A stretch of 64,000 nucleotides of DNA from Serripes groenlandicus (GCA_031761405.1 JASEVX010000008.1:40775175-40839174), one strand, 5' to 3'; positions 55,901 through 63,654 are shown, counted from the stretch's first letter. Notes: a model not told the origin generated them from the letters alone. Numbers and translations are program-made.

Positions 55901-58437
55901 TTCAATGGTTCAACTCTAGCATTGGGAGGTTTGAACAGTTTGTTCGGTCTCGTACTCGCGAACTTGTTCGTCGTATATATACCCGGCGGGTTGATGGGTG
56001 GACCCCGATATGGCAGCTGTAAGAGAAGACATTTAAAACTAAAAGTAAATACCTAAAATGTAATGGCCTGCTGACAACTCGGTTGAAAGTGACCCAAGCA
56101 TTCATCTAGTAACCGTCATGTTCGATTGATCGCTGGGGTACCTACTTAATTCATTCATACAGTGTCAGCTTCGTAACGCATTTTATTTTGAAAAGCATGC
56201 CAGTGATCTGAATAAAGCAATACATCAGATGCTTCGATGTTTTCAAAAGTTCTATTTAAGCTATGTACTCGTGTTATTCCAGGTTCGTGTTATCGCATAT
56301 TCGACGCATCACATGTTCGAGTTATCACATGTTCAAGTTATCGCATGTTCAAGTTATCGCATGCTCGAATTATCACATGTTCGAGTTATAACATATTCGA
56401 GTTATCACATGTTCGAGTTATCGCATGTTCGAATTATTACATATTCGAGTTATCACATGTTCGAGTTATTGCATGTTTGAGTTATCGCATGTTCGAATTA
56501 TCACATTTTCGAGTTATCGTATGTTCGAGTTATCGCCAGTCAACTTTTGAAACAACTATAAATCTCCGGGAGAATTTCCATTCATTATTGTCTTTGGATT
56601 AGAAGGGTCTATCTAAGTGTATATCAACCATAGGCGTTTTGTCAATAAAGTTCACGTAATTACACATGGGAATTTAATGCACGAAGCATAATTAGCTAGT
56701 GGACATAATACTTTTATAAGCCCAAATGTATACAACAATTTAACATCCGCAAACATGGAAAAGATCTATAAGGAAACGTTTATTTATTGAAAATATTTAA
56801 TTTTACGACAGTATCATTTCTTTGGATAACTCATTTTGTAGTGCTTAAATTTATGCATTTAAATGTGCGTAAAAACATTGCTTTAACTAGTTTATCCTTT
56901 CCCGTTTACGACAAATCTGCAGCAGACGACTTTGAAATCATCTAGACAAAAATATGAAAATGCTCTAAAAATGAAATAACTATTAGTGAAAAAATGTGAA
57001 ATTATGAGTAAAGAAAAATGTTTTAAATATGATTATACTACATGTTATATGCGGCATTATTGACCTGACCTTGACCTTTGTATGTATGTATACATTTACG
57101 ACACACACCATTTTTCAATCAATCACAAAACTGATCAAAATTCATGCTGGCAATAACACGCACAGACACATCTTCGCACACGATCAGGGTCTGTCTTATT
57201 ATTGTCAAATAACACATGTATGTAGATATGGAAACGCTAGCAAAATATAATTTCTATATTTGTCGAAAACACATCCACCCACCTTTATTTCCAGATCATC
57301 GTCTTGTCGTCCATTCACGTTATTACCATCATTCATATCACCGTATATGTTAGTTGTGATCTCCCCAATGTTGTTCACAATATCCTCCAGCCTTGCTTGG
57401 TCAATCCCAGCATTAAAACTCAGTTCTACGGGTTTTAAAGACTTAGTCACGTGGTCGGAATCTATTAGTCGATCTAGTTTTGTTATGACTGTTGGTTTTA
57501 ACTGCAGAAACTCCGGTTTGTTCGTGAACACTAACATTCTGGTTGAATAGTTACAAGAGTTTTCCATTTCCGACTTGGATTTCTGTAACATTTCTAACTG
57601 TCCCGTAATGTCAGCTAGTCTTTGTTGACAGATCACATCCACTCGCTGCTTCAACTTCTCCCTCCTGTCTTTAAGTAAGATTTCCAGAGCATCAAAGACT
57701 TTATCAATTTCACTTACCATATCTGTTTGTTTGTTTTCAATGTTTTTGGTTTCCGATTCCAAACCTTTGGAATTTGAACTAACATCGGAAATCTTGTTCA
57801 ATAATTCTCCTATTTTTCGTTCAAACGCGTGTTTATTTTCTTCGTATATTTCAGTAAGATTTCTAATGGCGTGTCCATTGGCTTGACTGTGGTCTCCCAC
57901 AACACACTGAGTACAGACTGGTTTTTGGCATTCTTCGTTTTCGCAGTAAAAAGAATATGGCTGGTCTTCGTGCCCAACGGCGGAACACATTTCCTTCCGG
58001 CTAAAATTTTCAATACCGGAAGTCTTAAATTCCTCGATGGTCAAAACAACATGGCGACGAGTAACCTGCGTACGTCTATGAGCACTGGTACATTCTTTAC
58101 ATAGGAAGACATAGCAGTCTTTGCAAAAAAACTCGCCACGGTTGTTGTCGGGACAATCGGAGCATTTGATACTGGACGACTTTCTCTGTATTTTTATCAT
58201 ATCCATCATATTGCTCATCGTGCTGTCCTTCAACAGTTCCAGATCGTTCGGCAGCTGGTGTTCCTCTTGGCATATAGAGCATGTTAGTAAGGACCCACGT
58301 ATGCCGTTTAAGGTGCAGTCTTTACACAGCGTGTGTAAACACGGCAATAGTTTTGGAGACCTTTGGTGTTCATCGTACTCGTTGTTGCAGATGTTGCATA
58401 GAATGACATCATCATCGAGATCGTCTAGGTTGATCAT
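37338..58437 (-). CDS. TRIM-family RING E3 ubiquitin ligase, five coding exons, 764 aa
   Basis: Join of 58437-57283, 56016-55857, 46658-46416, 38528-38451 and 37996-37338. Every boundary is AG/GT, the phases run 0,1,1,1, and the joined 2295 nt is open to a TGA. Domains by residue: C3HC4 RING 14-56 (C14, C17, C33, H35, C38, C41, C53, C56); B-box 1 about 92-132; B-box 2 about 151-190; coiled coil about 193-330; Pro/Thr/Ser-rich linker about 386-545; SPRY/B30.2-like domain about 565-755. TRIM proteins of this layout are cytosolic or membrane-associated E3 ligases that dimerise through the coiled coil and recognise targets with the SPRY domain; such genes are often expanded in molluscs and many act in innate immunity. 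The target of this one cannot be read from sequence. The ATG at 58437 is preceded in the same exon by 7 open codons, so the true start could lie in an unseen upstream exon. The nearest minus-strand AATAAA is at 36385-36380, rather far away. Confidence 0.92.
38451..38528 (-). CDS. TRIM exon 4: short linker exon
   Basis: A 78-nt exon (26 codons), phase 1 to phase 1, with acceptor tctatcctcag and donor GTTT|GTAAGT. It continues the Pro/Thr/Lys-rich linker (STPSPRKTTPDKP is visible). Like exon 3 it could be skipped without a frame change. Confidence 0.82.
38529..39384 (-). other. TRIM intron 3, start: no structure recognised
   Basis: Follows the exon 4 acceptor. AT-rich; no family match seen before repeat F at 39385. 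Confidence 0.4.
39385..39612 (+). repeat. Dispersed repeat F, copy 5 (in TRIM intron 3)
   Basis: CTATTACAGGTCATCTCAAA, AACGAGATAGAGAATCGGTT and GCATTGGTTGTATCGAGCGA. Confidence 0.65.
40300..41045. repeat. Three tandem copies of a ~250-bp unit
   Basis: Each carries GCCATGCAATCA, AAATTCAGAT-like, GTGTTCCAAGGAACATA, TGTGTCGCCTT, GACAGACAGAC and AGAAGTGATCAC blocks, at about 40316, 40560 and 40830. Copies differ by point changes and small deletions. Confidence 0.8.
41245..41345 (-). mobile_element. SINE-2 3'-end fragment
   Basis: GTTTTCAACATTATTTCAGT and TATATCACGTCGACAGTTCA after a GTTT-repeat tail. Confidence 0.6.
41480..41625 (-). repeat. Dispersed repeat I, copy 1
   Basis: Contains AGGGTCGTTTATGCAGAAAA (minus strand) and paired AAAGACC / GGTCTTT motifs, shared with 52035 and 63655. 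Confidence 0.7.
41924..42189. mobile_element. MITE-A, full length, TA on both sides
   Basis: TGAGCCGTTCCGAAAGAAAA to CTCGTGGAACGGCTCA; TA at 41922-41923 and 42190-42191. Confidence 0.88.
42345..42462. mobile_element. MITE-D right half
   Basis: GGCAAAAGGAGATATTGCTC, AAAAGTCGTCTGCTGCAGAT and ACAAGTGGGAAAAGG. Confidence 0.65.
42660..42800 (-). mobile_element. tRNA-like fragment, unassigned SINE
   Basis: Minus strand has ACACCGGGTTCGAATCTGGA (B-box like) and a GTCGGACTGCAAACGG-type stretch. Confidence 0.4.
42922..43258 (-). mobile_element. hAT-like composite carrying a truncated MITE-A (copy 1)
   Basis: Outer ends CAGGGGCGTAGCT and AGCTACGCCC are inverted repeats. The interior is GTGCCTACACATTTG ... 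plus a MITE-A at 42995-43228. Flanks ATATCGAC / ATGTCGAC are a likely 8-bp duplication with one mismatch. No transposase. Confidence 0.8.
43425..43530. repeat. Dispersed repeat H
   Basis: GACCAGACTATGCGGGCGCA, then CTCATCTGAATGTACGCTGG and GAGAGCGCCGCTAA; similar to 48785 and 62855. Confidence 0.5.
43531..44241. other. TRIM intron 3: tRNA-like scrap, otherwise plain
   Basis: 43680-43745 has GAGAATCGAGCCCTGGGTTA, a possible old SINE head. The rest is AT-rich with T-tracts near 43900-43960. Confidence 0.35.
44242..44456. mobile_element. MITE-C, full length, best copy
   Basis: TTAACTCTTTCAGCGCCAAA to TTCGGCGCTGAAAGGGTTAA; TTAA at both ends; central palindrome AGCTCGTAACGAGCT intact. 215 bp. 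Confidence 0.92.
44820..44948. mobile_element. MITE-A, internally deleted, TA on both sides
   Basis: TGAGCCGTCCCGCGAGAAAA to CTCGCGCGAAGGCTCA at only 129 bp; the middle third is gone but both ends and the TA flanks remain. Confidence 0.85.
45085..45735. repeat. Tandem array, 30-bp unit, about 21 copies (TRIM intron 3)
   Basis: Unit built on CGATATTGAATATAATGG and TTTGTAAACATA; the left part is a divergent GAATGGAATGGATTGTAAAC version. Period 30 leaves a chance open frame of 294 codons on the minus strand. Confidence 0.9.
45943..46205. mobile_element. MITE-A, full length, TA on both sides
   Basis: TGAGCCGTCCCACGAGAAAA to CTCGAGGGACGGCTCA; TA before and after. About 210 bp from TRIM exon 3. 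Confidence 0.9.
46416..46658 (-). CDS. TRIM exon 3: Pro/Thr/Ser-rich linker
   Basis: A 243-nt exon, phase 1 to phase 1, with acceptor ttattcaatag and a consensus donor CAACT|GTAAGT. The 81 residues are low complexity and built on repeated SPTTP/KTPT-like motifs, typical of a disordered, phosphorylatable linker. Its length divides by 3, so skipping it would keep the frame; alternative splicing of the linker is possible. Confidence 0.85.
46722..47058. repeat. Tandem array, 35/36-bp unit, about 9 copies
   Basis: Unit GCGTTTTCATGTATTTAGAA then CAGCGTGTGCATGCAG. It starts about 60 bp upstream (in transcript sense) of the TRIM exon 3 acceptor. Confidence 0.92.
47246..47463. mobile_element. MITE-D copy, degenerate
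   Basis: TTAACTCTTTCCAACTTGCA at the left, TATATGTGGTAAGGAATAA at the right. Confidence 0.65.
48148..48645. mobile_element. MITE-D interrupted by a SINE
   Basis: TTAACCCTTTCCTAAATACA at the left and TATGTGGAAAAGGGTTAA at the right, 498 bp apart; the extra ~258 bp is the SINE-1 at 48228. Confidence 0.85.
48228..48486 (-). mobile_element. SINE-1 nested in MITE-D
   Basis: Minus strand: head TAGCTCACTCGATTACGACG and TTGGTTCGAACCCAAGG; body to GAACTGCCCGCCGTACTATG. The last ~30 bp of the SINE 3' end are missing. Confidence 0.85.
48785..48890. repeat. Dispersed repeat H
   Basis: GATCCAGATCAGACTGCGAG, GAGCTGGCTGATCTGAATCT and GATTTTCGCAGCGCCGCTCA. Confidence 0.55.
48891..49584. other. TRIM intron 2: no clear structure
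   Basis: A possible SINE-2-like head at 49400-49450 (GGCCGACTGAGTGGTATAGT). Otherwise nothing recognised. Confidence 0.35.
49585..49733 (-). mobile_element. SINE-1 3' part
   Basis: TTTCAGTTATATCACGGCAT and CACACCAGTACTCCACACAA. It abuts the MITE-D at 49738. Confidence 0.7.
49738..49945. mobile_element. MITE-D, TTAA both ends, inner hairpin intact
   Basis: TTAATGCTTTTTCTCATACA to GAGGTTACGGGTTAA. The central AAAAGGAGAAATTGCTCGTT pairs with GAGCAATTTCTCTTTTTGTT. Confidence 0.85.
50010..50368. repeat. Tandem duplication, two 179-bp copies
   Basis: Both begin GACTTCATTATRTGTTTATG and end CTGGTAGRTCT, with about 10 percent divergence. Confidence 0.9.
50365..50515 (+). mobile_element. SINE-4, 5'-truncated
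   Basis: ACGGCGCAAGTACTGGTTTT, AAGCTGAAAGCTTGTTTCGC and AACAAGTTTAAACTAAC. Confidence 0.7.
50566..50828. mobile_element. MITE-A, full length
   Basis: TGAGCCGTCCTGCGAGAAAA to CTCGCGGGACGGCTCA; flanks are not TA (AT before, GG after). Confidence 0.88.
50829..52030. other. TRIM intron 2: mostly unassigned
   Basis: A local imperfect duplication near 51180 and 51280 (GACGATRAGCAAGTT). 51525-51690 is a decayed MITE-D (TGCAGCAGAGACATTTAAAT, ATATGCGGGGAAAGGGCTGA). No exon found. Confidence 0.45.
52035..52180 (-). repeat. Dispersed repeat I, copy 2
   Basis: Minus strand: AAAGACCAACCATGGGAACT, TTACAGGGTCATTTATGCAG and GATTGGGAAACTC. Confidence 0.75.
52331..52593. mobile_element. MITE-A, full length, eroded outer bases
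   Basis: AAAGCCGTTCGACGAGAAAA to CCCGTGGAACGGCTGA. Confidence 0.85.
52728..53073 (+). mobile_element. hAT-like composite carrying a truncated MITE-A (copy 2)
   Basis: CAGGGGCGTAGCTTTGCAAT to GGGAGCTACGCCCTTG, with MITE-A at 52759-52990 at the same internal position as copy 1. ATTGT directly abuts both ends. Opposite orientation to copy 1. Confidence 0.82.
53409..53664. repeat. Tandem duplication, two 128-bp copies
   Basis: ATATGTTTRGTGAGTAGAGA to GTGAAACTTGTCATAAA in both, nearly identical. Confidence 0.92.
53665..54572. other. TRIM intron 2: no structure recognised
   Basis: AT-rich; no exon, palindrome or family match noticed. Confidence 0.4.
54573..54787. mobile_element. MITE-D, TTAA both ends
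   Basis: TTAACCCTTTCCCACATACA to ATTTGAGGGAAAGGGTTAA; 215 bp. Confidence 0.88.
54996..55288 (-). mobile_element. SINE-1, full length, probable target duplication
   Basis: Minus strand: CCCGGTAGCTCAGTCGGTAA, GGTTGTGAGTTCGAATCCCG, core CCGCCGTGATATGACTGAGA, end GGCGTTAAACCCCAATCAAT. ACTTTCTCAAAA / ACTTTCTAAAAA flank it. Confidence 0.87.
55642..55726. repeat. Hairpin, arms about 39 bp, 7-bp loop
   Basis: AAAACCGATGTTGTGGG ... TCGTCTCAGT pairs with ACTGAGACGA ... CCCACAACATAGGTTTT; one or two mismatches and a bulge. It lies 130 bp from TRIM exon 2, in intron 2. Confidence 0.88.
55857..56016 (-). CDS. TRIM exon 2: proline-rich linker
   Basis: This 160-nt exon starts after a strong acceptor (tctcttacag) and ends AGAG|GTAACA. 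It enters in phase 0 and leaves in phase 1, as the neighbouring exons require. It encodes about 53 residues rich in Pro, Asn, Thr and basic residues with no known fold, so probably a flexible spacer between coiled coil and SPRY. It is too short to stand out as an ORF and was found by splice-site and phase matching. Confidence 0.82.
56283..56537. repeat. Minisatellite, 16/17-bp unit, about 16 copies
   Basis: Unit GTTCGAGTTATCACAT with CGCAT, AACAT and TACAT variants; TRIM intron 1. Confidence 0.93.
56888..56945. mobile_element. MITE-D terminal fragment
   Basis: TTTATCCTTTCCCGTTTACG, TCTGCAGCAGACGACTTTGA. Confidence 0.55.
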
Positions 58438-58458
58438 CTTGATTCTCTCACAGACCTC
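57283..58458 (-). CDS. TRIM exon 1: RING, two B-boxes, coiled coil
   Basis: The exon opens after a pyrimidine-rich acceptor (ctcattgtag) at 58459-58460 and ends at an AAAG|GTGGGT donor, phase 0. It encodes residues 1-385 from the ATG at 58437. The RING has CNIC, CLHTLC, KDC and CSIC pairs. B-box 1 begins CSDC and B-box 2 runs C151, H156, C165, C170, C175, C178, H183, H189, with wider cysteine spacing than usual. Residues about 193-330 are rich in Glu/Lys/Leu and look like the TRIM coiled coil. An acceptor upstream of the ATG implies at least one further 5' exon, probably untranslated, beyond 58.46 kb. Confidence 0.93.
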
Positions 58459-58524
58459 CTACAATGAGAAAATAGACATACTTTCATTATAGTTTATTAC
58501 ATGTACAGGACTTTCAGTTGAATA

Positions 58525-58712
58525 CTAAGACCTTAAAAATGGTAGTAACGGATGCCTTCATTAGCATTCAATGTTACCTGGTTAGCATTGCGACTGACTG
58601 GCTGAGGTAAGGGTAAATGGACCAGTAGTTCTGGTAACTTACCCAGGAAACGCCGTGATATAACTGACAAATTTTAGATTTTCGGCGAAATACTCCAATC
58701 ATTCAATCAATC
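58525..58712 (+). mobile_element. SINE-2 3' part
   Basis: GACCTTAAAAATGGTAGTAA, GGAAACGCCGTGATATAACT and an AATCATTCAATCAATCAAT tail. Confidence 0.7.
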
Positions 58713-58830
58713 AATTGTGTGTTGTTTTAGACCGCTTTCAACAGAATGATTTATATCACGTTTTGTCCTGTATAAAGTACTAGTACTGCTTTTAGCTTAT
58801 CCCGATATCAGCGAATCAGTAAGAACAGAA
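58713..58830 (-). mobile_element. SINE 3' part, opposite orientation
   Basis: GTTTTAGACCGCTTTCAACA and TTATATCACGTTTTGTCCTG; joined tail to tail with the copy at 58525. Confidence 0.6.
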
Positions 58831-59316
58831 CAGAACAGACAAACACCTTCCTTTGTTTTATCTTTAGCCATACAATTGGAAAATAATAAACAGTAAACAT
58901 ACAAATGACAGGTATTGATATCCCACTAAGGAAGTCAAAGCATGTACACCATTTATAAAACCTTTCGGATCGAACCCTGTATCCCTCACTCGAGGTGGGC
59001 GCTCTAAACGTAACACCACAGAGACTGTCTGTGTTGTTTGTGGTTATAAGATAAAGATATTCATGTATTGTCACTGAGTAAGCACCAAAACTTCACAGTT
59101 GTTTCTTATCAAACCATCGAAAATAAAGTAATAACTTGTTTAAAACATTGTAACGAAGACTATCGCTCAAAATAAACATTTTTGGTCCCTTCTGTCTTTC
59201 TTTGTTAAATTTCATTTTCCCCCATATTTTCTTTTTATTCATTTGCTATTTTTTTATTTTGAATATTTAAATCTAAAGATGCATGCAACAGGAAGATATC
59301 AATATCATTTTCGAAA

Positions 59317-59528
59317 TGAACCCTTTCGCTGCCAAACGCAATTAAAGGCTCTTGCAAACAATGCAGATTCGGGTTAGACAGCTCATAATGAGCTGTCTTT
59401 CATGAACTCTGCATTGTTTGCCACTAAGACATTAAATTTTACGAACTTTCTTATTATACGAAGAATGGAGTGGTCCAATTTCAGAATGGAAGAGTCGACT
59501 TTGAGCAATTCGGCAGTGAAAGAGTTGA
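59317..59528. mobile_element. MITE-C, subtype 2
   Basis: TGAACCCTTTCGCTGCCAAA to TTCGGCAGTGAAAGAGTTGA; central palindrome GACAGCTCATAATGAGCTGT; GACATTAAATTTTACG block as at 14860. Confidence 0.85.
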
Positions 59529-59801
59529 AAGAAAGAGTCGTTATAAACAGTAAGAACTGTAAAAAACTGTTACAATACGATGTAGTATACTCATACATGG
59601 AACAAAAAGACCCGGTATAGTTTAACTATAAACCGGTACCCGAGGTTGTCCTCGTATAACCCTTTACCCAATATGATATGTTAAACTCCTCAAAAGATTC
59701 AAAATTATAAATAAAAATTGGAAAGTGTCGTTGATTGTAAATAGAACGATTCGATAGATAACAAACATTGTGTGTGAACAGGGATTATATTATAGATCAT
59801 A

Positions 59802-60029
59802 TTAACCCTTTCCCACTTGCAGACGCATTTTGACGCAATAGCAGCAGATGACGTTTGAAAACATTGTGTCAAAAGGTGAAATTGCTCTTGATGACCAATT
59901 TCTCCTTCGACCACAATGTTTTCAACTTTGTTTAACAATTAAGCTATCTTTCATGCATTTGTTCAGGGTTTAGACACTATGTTATCAACGTCGTCTGCTG
60001 CAGATTTGTTGTATGTGGGAAAGGGTTAA
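59802..60029. mobile_element. MITE-D, TTAA both ends
   Basis: TTAACCCTTTCCCACTTGCA to ATGTGGGAAAGGGTTAA; 228 bp; first of three in a row. Confidence 0.9.
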
Positions 60030-60285
60030 GAAAATCCTCGAAAACATACCACAGAAGTGATGTCAAAACTAGTTTATATAAAGGTAAACCCTTTGTCTAA
60101 TTAACTGAACTTCAAACGACGTTGTTCTTTAAAAGACTTCAATTGACGCTTCAAAATTGTAGACCACGAGCCTGCATATGTGTGCTATATAAGCAAGCTT
60201 GGTCTACATTGTTTGCTTCTCATGTATCAGCACTAACCATTAGCTGCCTCATGCATACATACACCTGCACAAATTAAGTCAACAA

Positions 60286-60516
60286 TTAACCACCTTTCCG
60301 TCAATAGACACACTTTGACGCCCCCTGCAACAGACGAATATGAATACACTGTGACACAAGCCGAAAGCGCACACAATGATCAATTTCTCTTTTTACCAAA
60401 ATGTTTTAAGCTCTTTTCAATGATTATGCTTTCATTTACAGAGAATTTTCATATTTTTCGCAAAGATGTTTTCAAAGTCGTCTGCTGCAAATGTGTTGTA
60501 TATGGGAAAGGTTTAA
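60286..60516. mobile_element. MITE-D, second of three
   Basis: TTAACCACCTTTCCGTCAAT to TATATGGGAAAGGTTTAA. Confidence 0.8.
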
Positions 60517-60593
60517 ATGACAATCCATTGTTATCAAGGCCATGTATCGATGATAACTTACAGATGTGTTCTGTTGGATAAAGAATGAGCATA

Positions 60594-60812
60594 TTTACTC
60601 TTTCCCACCTGCAGACGCATTTGTAGCAGACGATATTTGAAAATAATATGGAAAATTGAGAAACTGCTCATCGTGAGCAATATCACCTTTTACCACAATG
60701 TTTCCAACTGTATTCAATAAGTGTTCTTCCATTTATAGAGAGCTACCATATTTTTGACTGATTTGATTAAAGTCAACTGCTGCAGAATTGTTGTATGTGG
60801 GAAAGGGTTTAG
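60594..60812. mobile_element. MITE-D, third of three
   Basis: TTTACTCTTTCCCACCTGCA to TATGTGGGAAAGGGTTTA. Confidence 0.82.
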
Positions 60813-60856
60813 GGTAATGTATCATGTGCATACTTCAGATGGATAAGGTTCGACGT

Positions 60857-60882
60857 TGTGTATATATATATATATATATAGA
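60857..60882. repeat. TA microsatellite
   Basis: About 11 TA repeats after GTG. Confidence 0.9.
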
Positions 60883-60934
60883 ACACACTGTATTGCGTAA
60901 GTCGATCCAACTATCCCATCTTTCTAACCCATTA

Positions 60935-61148
60935 CAGTTAGTTTAGTTGCGACTTATTTATTTTACATCGATTGCGAAACAAGCTTTAAGCTTATATTAT
61001 TCACGTTCGATGTCTGCTATCTGGCGACTTAACCAGTACTTGCGCCGTTTGTGTGGAACAATCCTAGAGTAGAACCCGCTCCTCACGGGATTCGAACCCG
61101 GGACCTTTTGATACGAGAGGGCGACGCTATACTACTGCACCCCTTCTA
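60935..61148 (-). mobile_element. SINE-4, full length
   Basis: Minus strand: GTGCAGTAGTATAGCGTCGC head, GGTCCCGGGTTCGAATCCCG, body GCGCAAGTACTGGTTAAGTC, tail ATGTAAAATAAATAAGTCGC. Confidence 0.8.
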
Positions 61149-61444
61149 CAGAATCTGCGTAACTTAGATTCTTCATTTAGTAAAGTCCAATGGTGGAAAG
61201 GTGATTCATTTGGCAGACACGGTAACTTAAATGGCAGCATGTTAGTTTATACTGAAACATCAAGTATGTTGGTTACTATAATGTATGTCAACAAATGTCT
61301 GTAAACATCTGACGTCACACGAAAACCGACCATCGGAATGTTTTGAAATTAAAGGCAAGAACGATTTAAGCGCATGTTCATATTTACATAGGCGGCGTTT
61401 AATCATTTATAGTCGTTTTTCGTGAGACTTCCAATATGTTTGAA

Positions 61445-62840
61445 GCCGAACCCGCTAGCTCAGTCGGTTGCAACGCGGCTGTCAATCCAGGGGGTCTGAG
61501 TTCGAACCCCGCCTCGGCCATTTTTCTTTCAGAGGTTTGACAAATCCAAACCTCTAACACCGATGGGCCATTCAGTCTAAATGGGAAAACAAGCCAGTTG
61601 CTTGTAAAGACTGTTGTGTGGTGAACTGATATGAGAACACAAGGTAGCACTTTCGTAGGTGAACTGATATGAGAACACAAGGTAGCACTTTCGTAGGTGA
61701 ACTGATATGAGAACACAAGGTAGCACTTTCGTAGGTGAACTGATATGAGAACACAAGGTAGCACTTTCGTAGGTGAACTGATATGAGAACACAAGGTAGC
61801 ACTTTCGTAGGTGAACTGATATGAGAACACAAGGTAGCACTTTCGTAGGTGAACTGATATGAGAACACAAGGTAGCACTTTCGTAGGTGAACTGATATGA
61901 GAACACAAGGTAGCACTTTCGTAGGTGAACTGATATGAGAACACAAGGTAGCACTTTCGTAGGTGAACTGATATGAGAACACAAGGTAGCACTTTCGTAG
62001 GTGAACTGATATGAGAACACAAGGTAGCACTTTCGTAGGTGAACTGATATGAGAACACAAGGTAGCACTTTCGTAGGTGAACTGATATGAGAACACAAGG
62101 TAGCACTTTCGTAGGTGAACTGATATGAGAACACAAGGTAGCACTTTCGTAGGTGAACTGATATGAGAACACAAGGTAGCACTTTCGTAGGTGAACTGAT
62201 ATGAGAACACAAGGTAGCACTTTCGTAGGTGAACTGATATGAGAACACAAGGTAGCACTTTCGTAGGTGAACTGATATGAGAACACAAGGTAGCACTTTC
62301 GTAGGTGAACTGATATGAGAACACAAGGTAGCACTTTCGTAGGTGAACTGATATGAGAACACAAGGTAGCACTTTCGTAGGTGAACTGATATGAGAACAC
62401 AAGGTAGCACTTTCGTAGGTGAACTGATATGAGAACACAAGGTAGCACTTTCGTAGGTGAACTGATGTGAGAACACAAGGTAGCACTTTCGTAGGTGAAC
62501 TGATATGAGAACACAAGGTAGCACTTTCGTAGGTGAACTGATATGAGAACACAAGGTAGCACTTTCGTAGGTGAACTGATGTGAGAACACAAGGTAGCAC
62601 TTTCGTAGGTGAACTGATATGAGAACACAAGGTAGCACTTTCGTAGGTGAACTGATGTGAGAACACAAGGTAGCACTTTCGTAGGTGAACTGATATGAGA
62701 ACACAAGGTAACACTTTCGTAGGTGAACTGATGTGAGAACACAAGGTAACACTTTCGTAGGTGAACTGGTAGCAGTGATATGACAGAAAAATAGTTGAAA
62801 ACGGCGTTAAATCCAAATCAATCAATAAGTCAATCAATCA
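61445..62840 (+). mobile_element. SINE-1 with a 30-copy internal array
   Basis: Head CGCTAGCTCAGTCGGTTGCA and TGAGTTCGAACCCCGCC at 61452-61520, body to 61620, array 61621-62760, then the SINE resumes: GTGAACTGGTAGCAGTGATA and GGCGTTAAATCCAAATCAAT. Confidence 0.92.
61621..62760. repeat. Tandem array, 38-bp unit, exactly 30 copies
   Basis: Unit begins GTGAACTGATATGAGAACAC and ends TTTCGTAG. 1140 bp is 30 times 38 with no length change. Copies 1-22 look identical; GATGTG variants are at copies 23, 26, 28 and 30 and a TAACAC variant at 29 and 30. Confidence 0.97.
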
Positions 62841-62854
62841 TAGGATATGTGGAC

Positions 62855-62968
62855 GTCATACTGGCGAACAGAGAAGAGTTTTGAGATCAGATTGCGCGGA
62901 GGTACAACCTGATCTGGATCTTCGTCGTTCACAAAATCCCAAAGTTCGATTTTCGTGCGACTTGACCC
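62855..62968. repeat. Dispersed repeat H
   Basis: GATCAGATTGCGCGGAGGTA, CAACCTGATCTGGATCTTCG and TTCGATTTTCGTGCGACTTG. Confidence 0.55.
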
Positions 62969-63499
62969 AAATACTGCACTAATCAATAACCTGTTTTTCA
63001 CGCATATTTTCCCAACTTAAATAAAAAGAACCTTTTGAGTACCTCTGATTGTTATCATTATTGTGTTGGGCATTTAAACTCAAGATTACGTAAGATAACG
63101 ATCTCCATTGTGAGTTGGGAACTGTATGATTTACGAACTACGACATGCAAAAACCGACCCTTCAACGCTTTCTTGACTTTTCAACCATACAAATTCAAGA
63201 TCAGAATAAGTGTTAATCTCTGCGATATCTGAGAAGAGTTGGCCATGCGAACATTTTGAAAGATTACAATTATGCAATTGACTGGTAAAAGTCATTATAA
63301 TATAATTATCCAAACCTTCGTGGGGACATTGTCTTATATTGACCTAATGTAAAAATGAAATATTGCTGTGTAATAGTAACATATGAGCAACGACTGGTGA
63401 TTTAAGGCCTTATTGGCTCTCCGTAAAGCGATCATATAAAGGTACAGTGGCGTACAACTAATAGGAAAACTCTTCTAGTTTTATCAAAATATACATCTG
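62969..63499. other. No gene or repeat recognised
   Basis: Unique by eye. The ORFs here are short with no splice support. Confidence 0.4.
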
Positions 63500-63632
63500 G
63501 GTGAGTTTAACAAATATGCGAGAAGTGAAGTCTATGTTGAGACCTTATTATTACGCCTGCACAGAGGCTTATGTGTTATGTGTGAGTTTAACAAATACAT
63601 GTATGCGAGAAGTGAAGTCTATGTTGAGACTG
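63500..63632. repeat. Local duplication of ~45 bp
   Basis: GTGAGTTTAACAAATA(CATGTA)TGCGAGAAGTGAAG appears at 63500 and 63582, the second with a CATGTA insertion. Confidence 0.85.
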
Positions 63633-63654
63633 TTCGCATACACAGTCTTACCGG

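Noticed and set aside
56283..56537. Telomere-like or regulatory repeat
   Set aside because: The GTTCGAGTTATCACAT unit does not match animal TTAGGG repeats, and position in an intron fits an ordinary minisatellite.
61399..62837. Three overlapping minus-strand ORFs of 391-447 codons
   Set aside because: They are readings of the 38-bp noncoding array in its three frames, with no splice or start context and a SINE origin.
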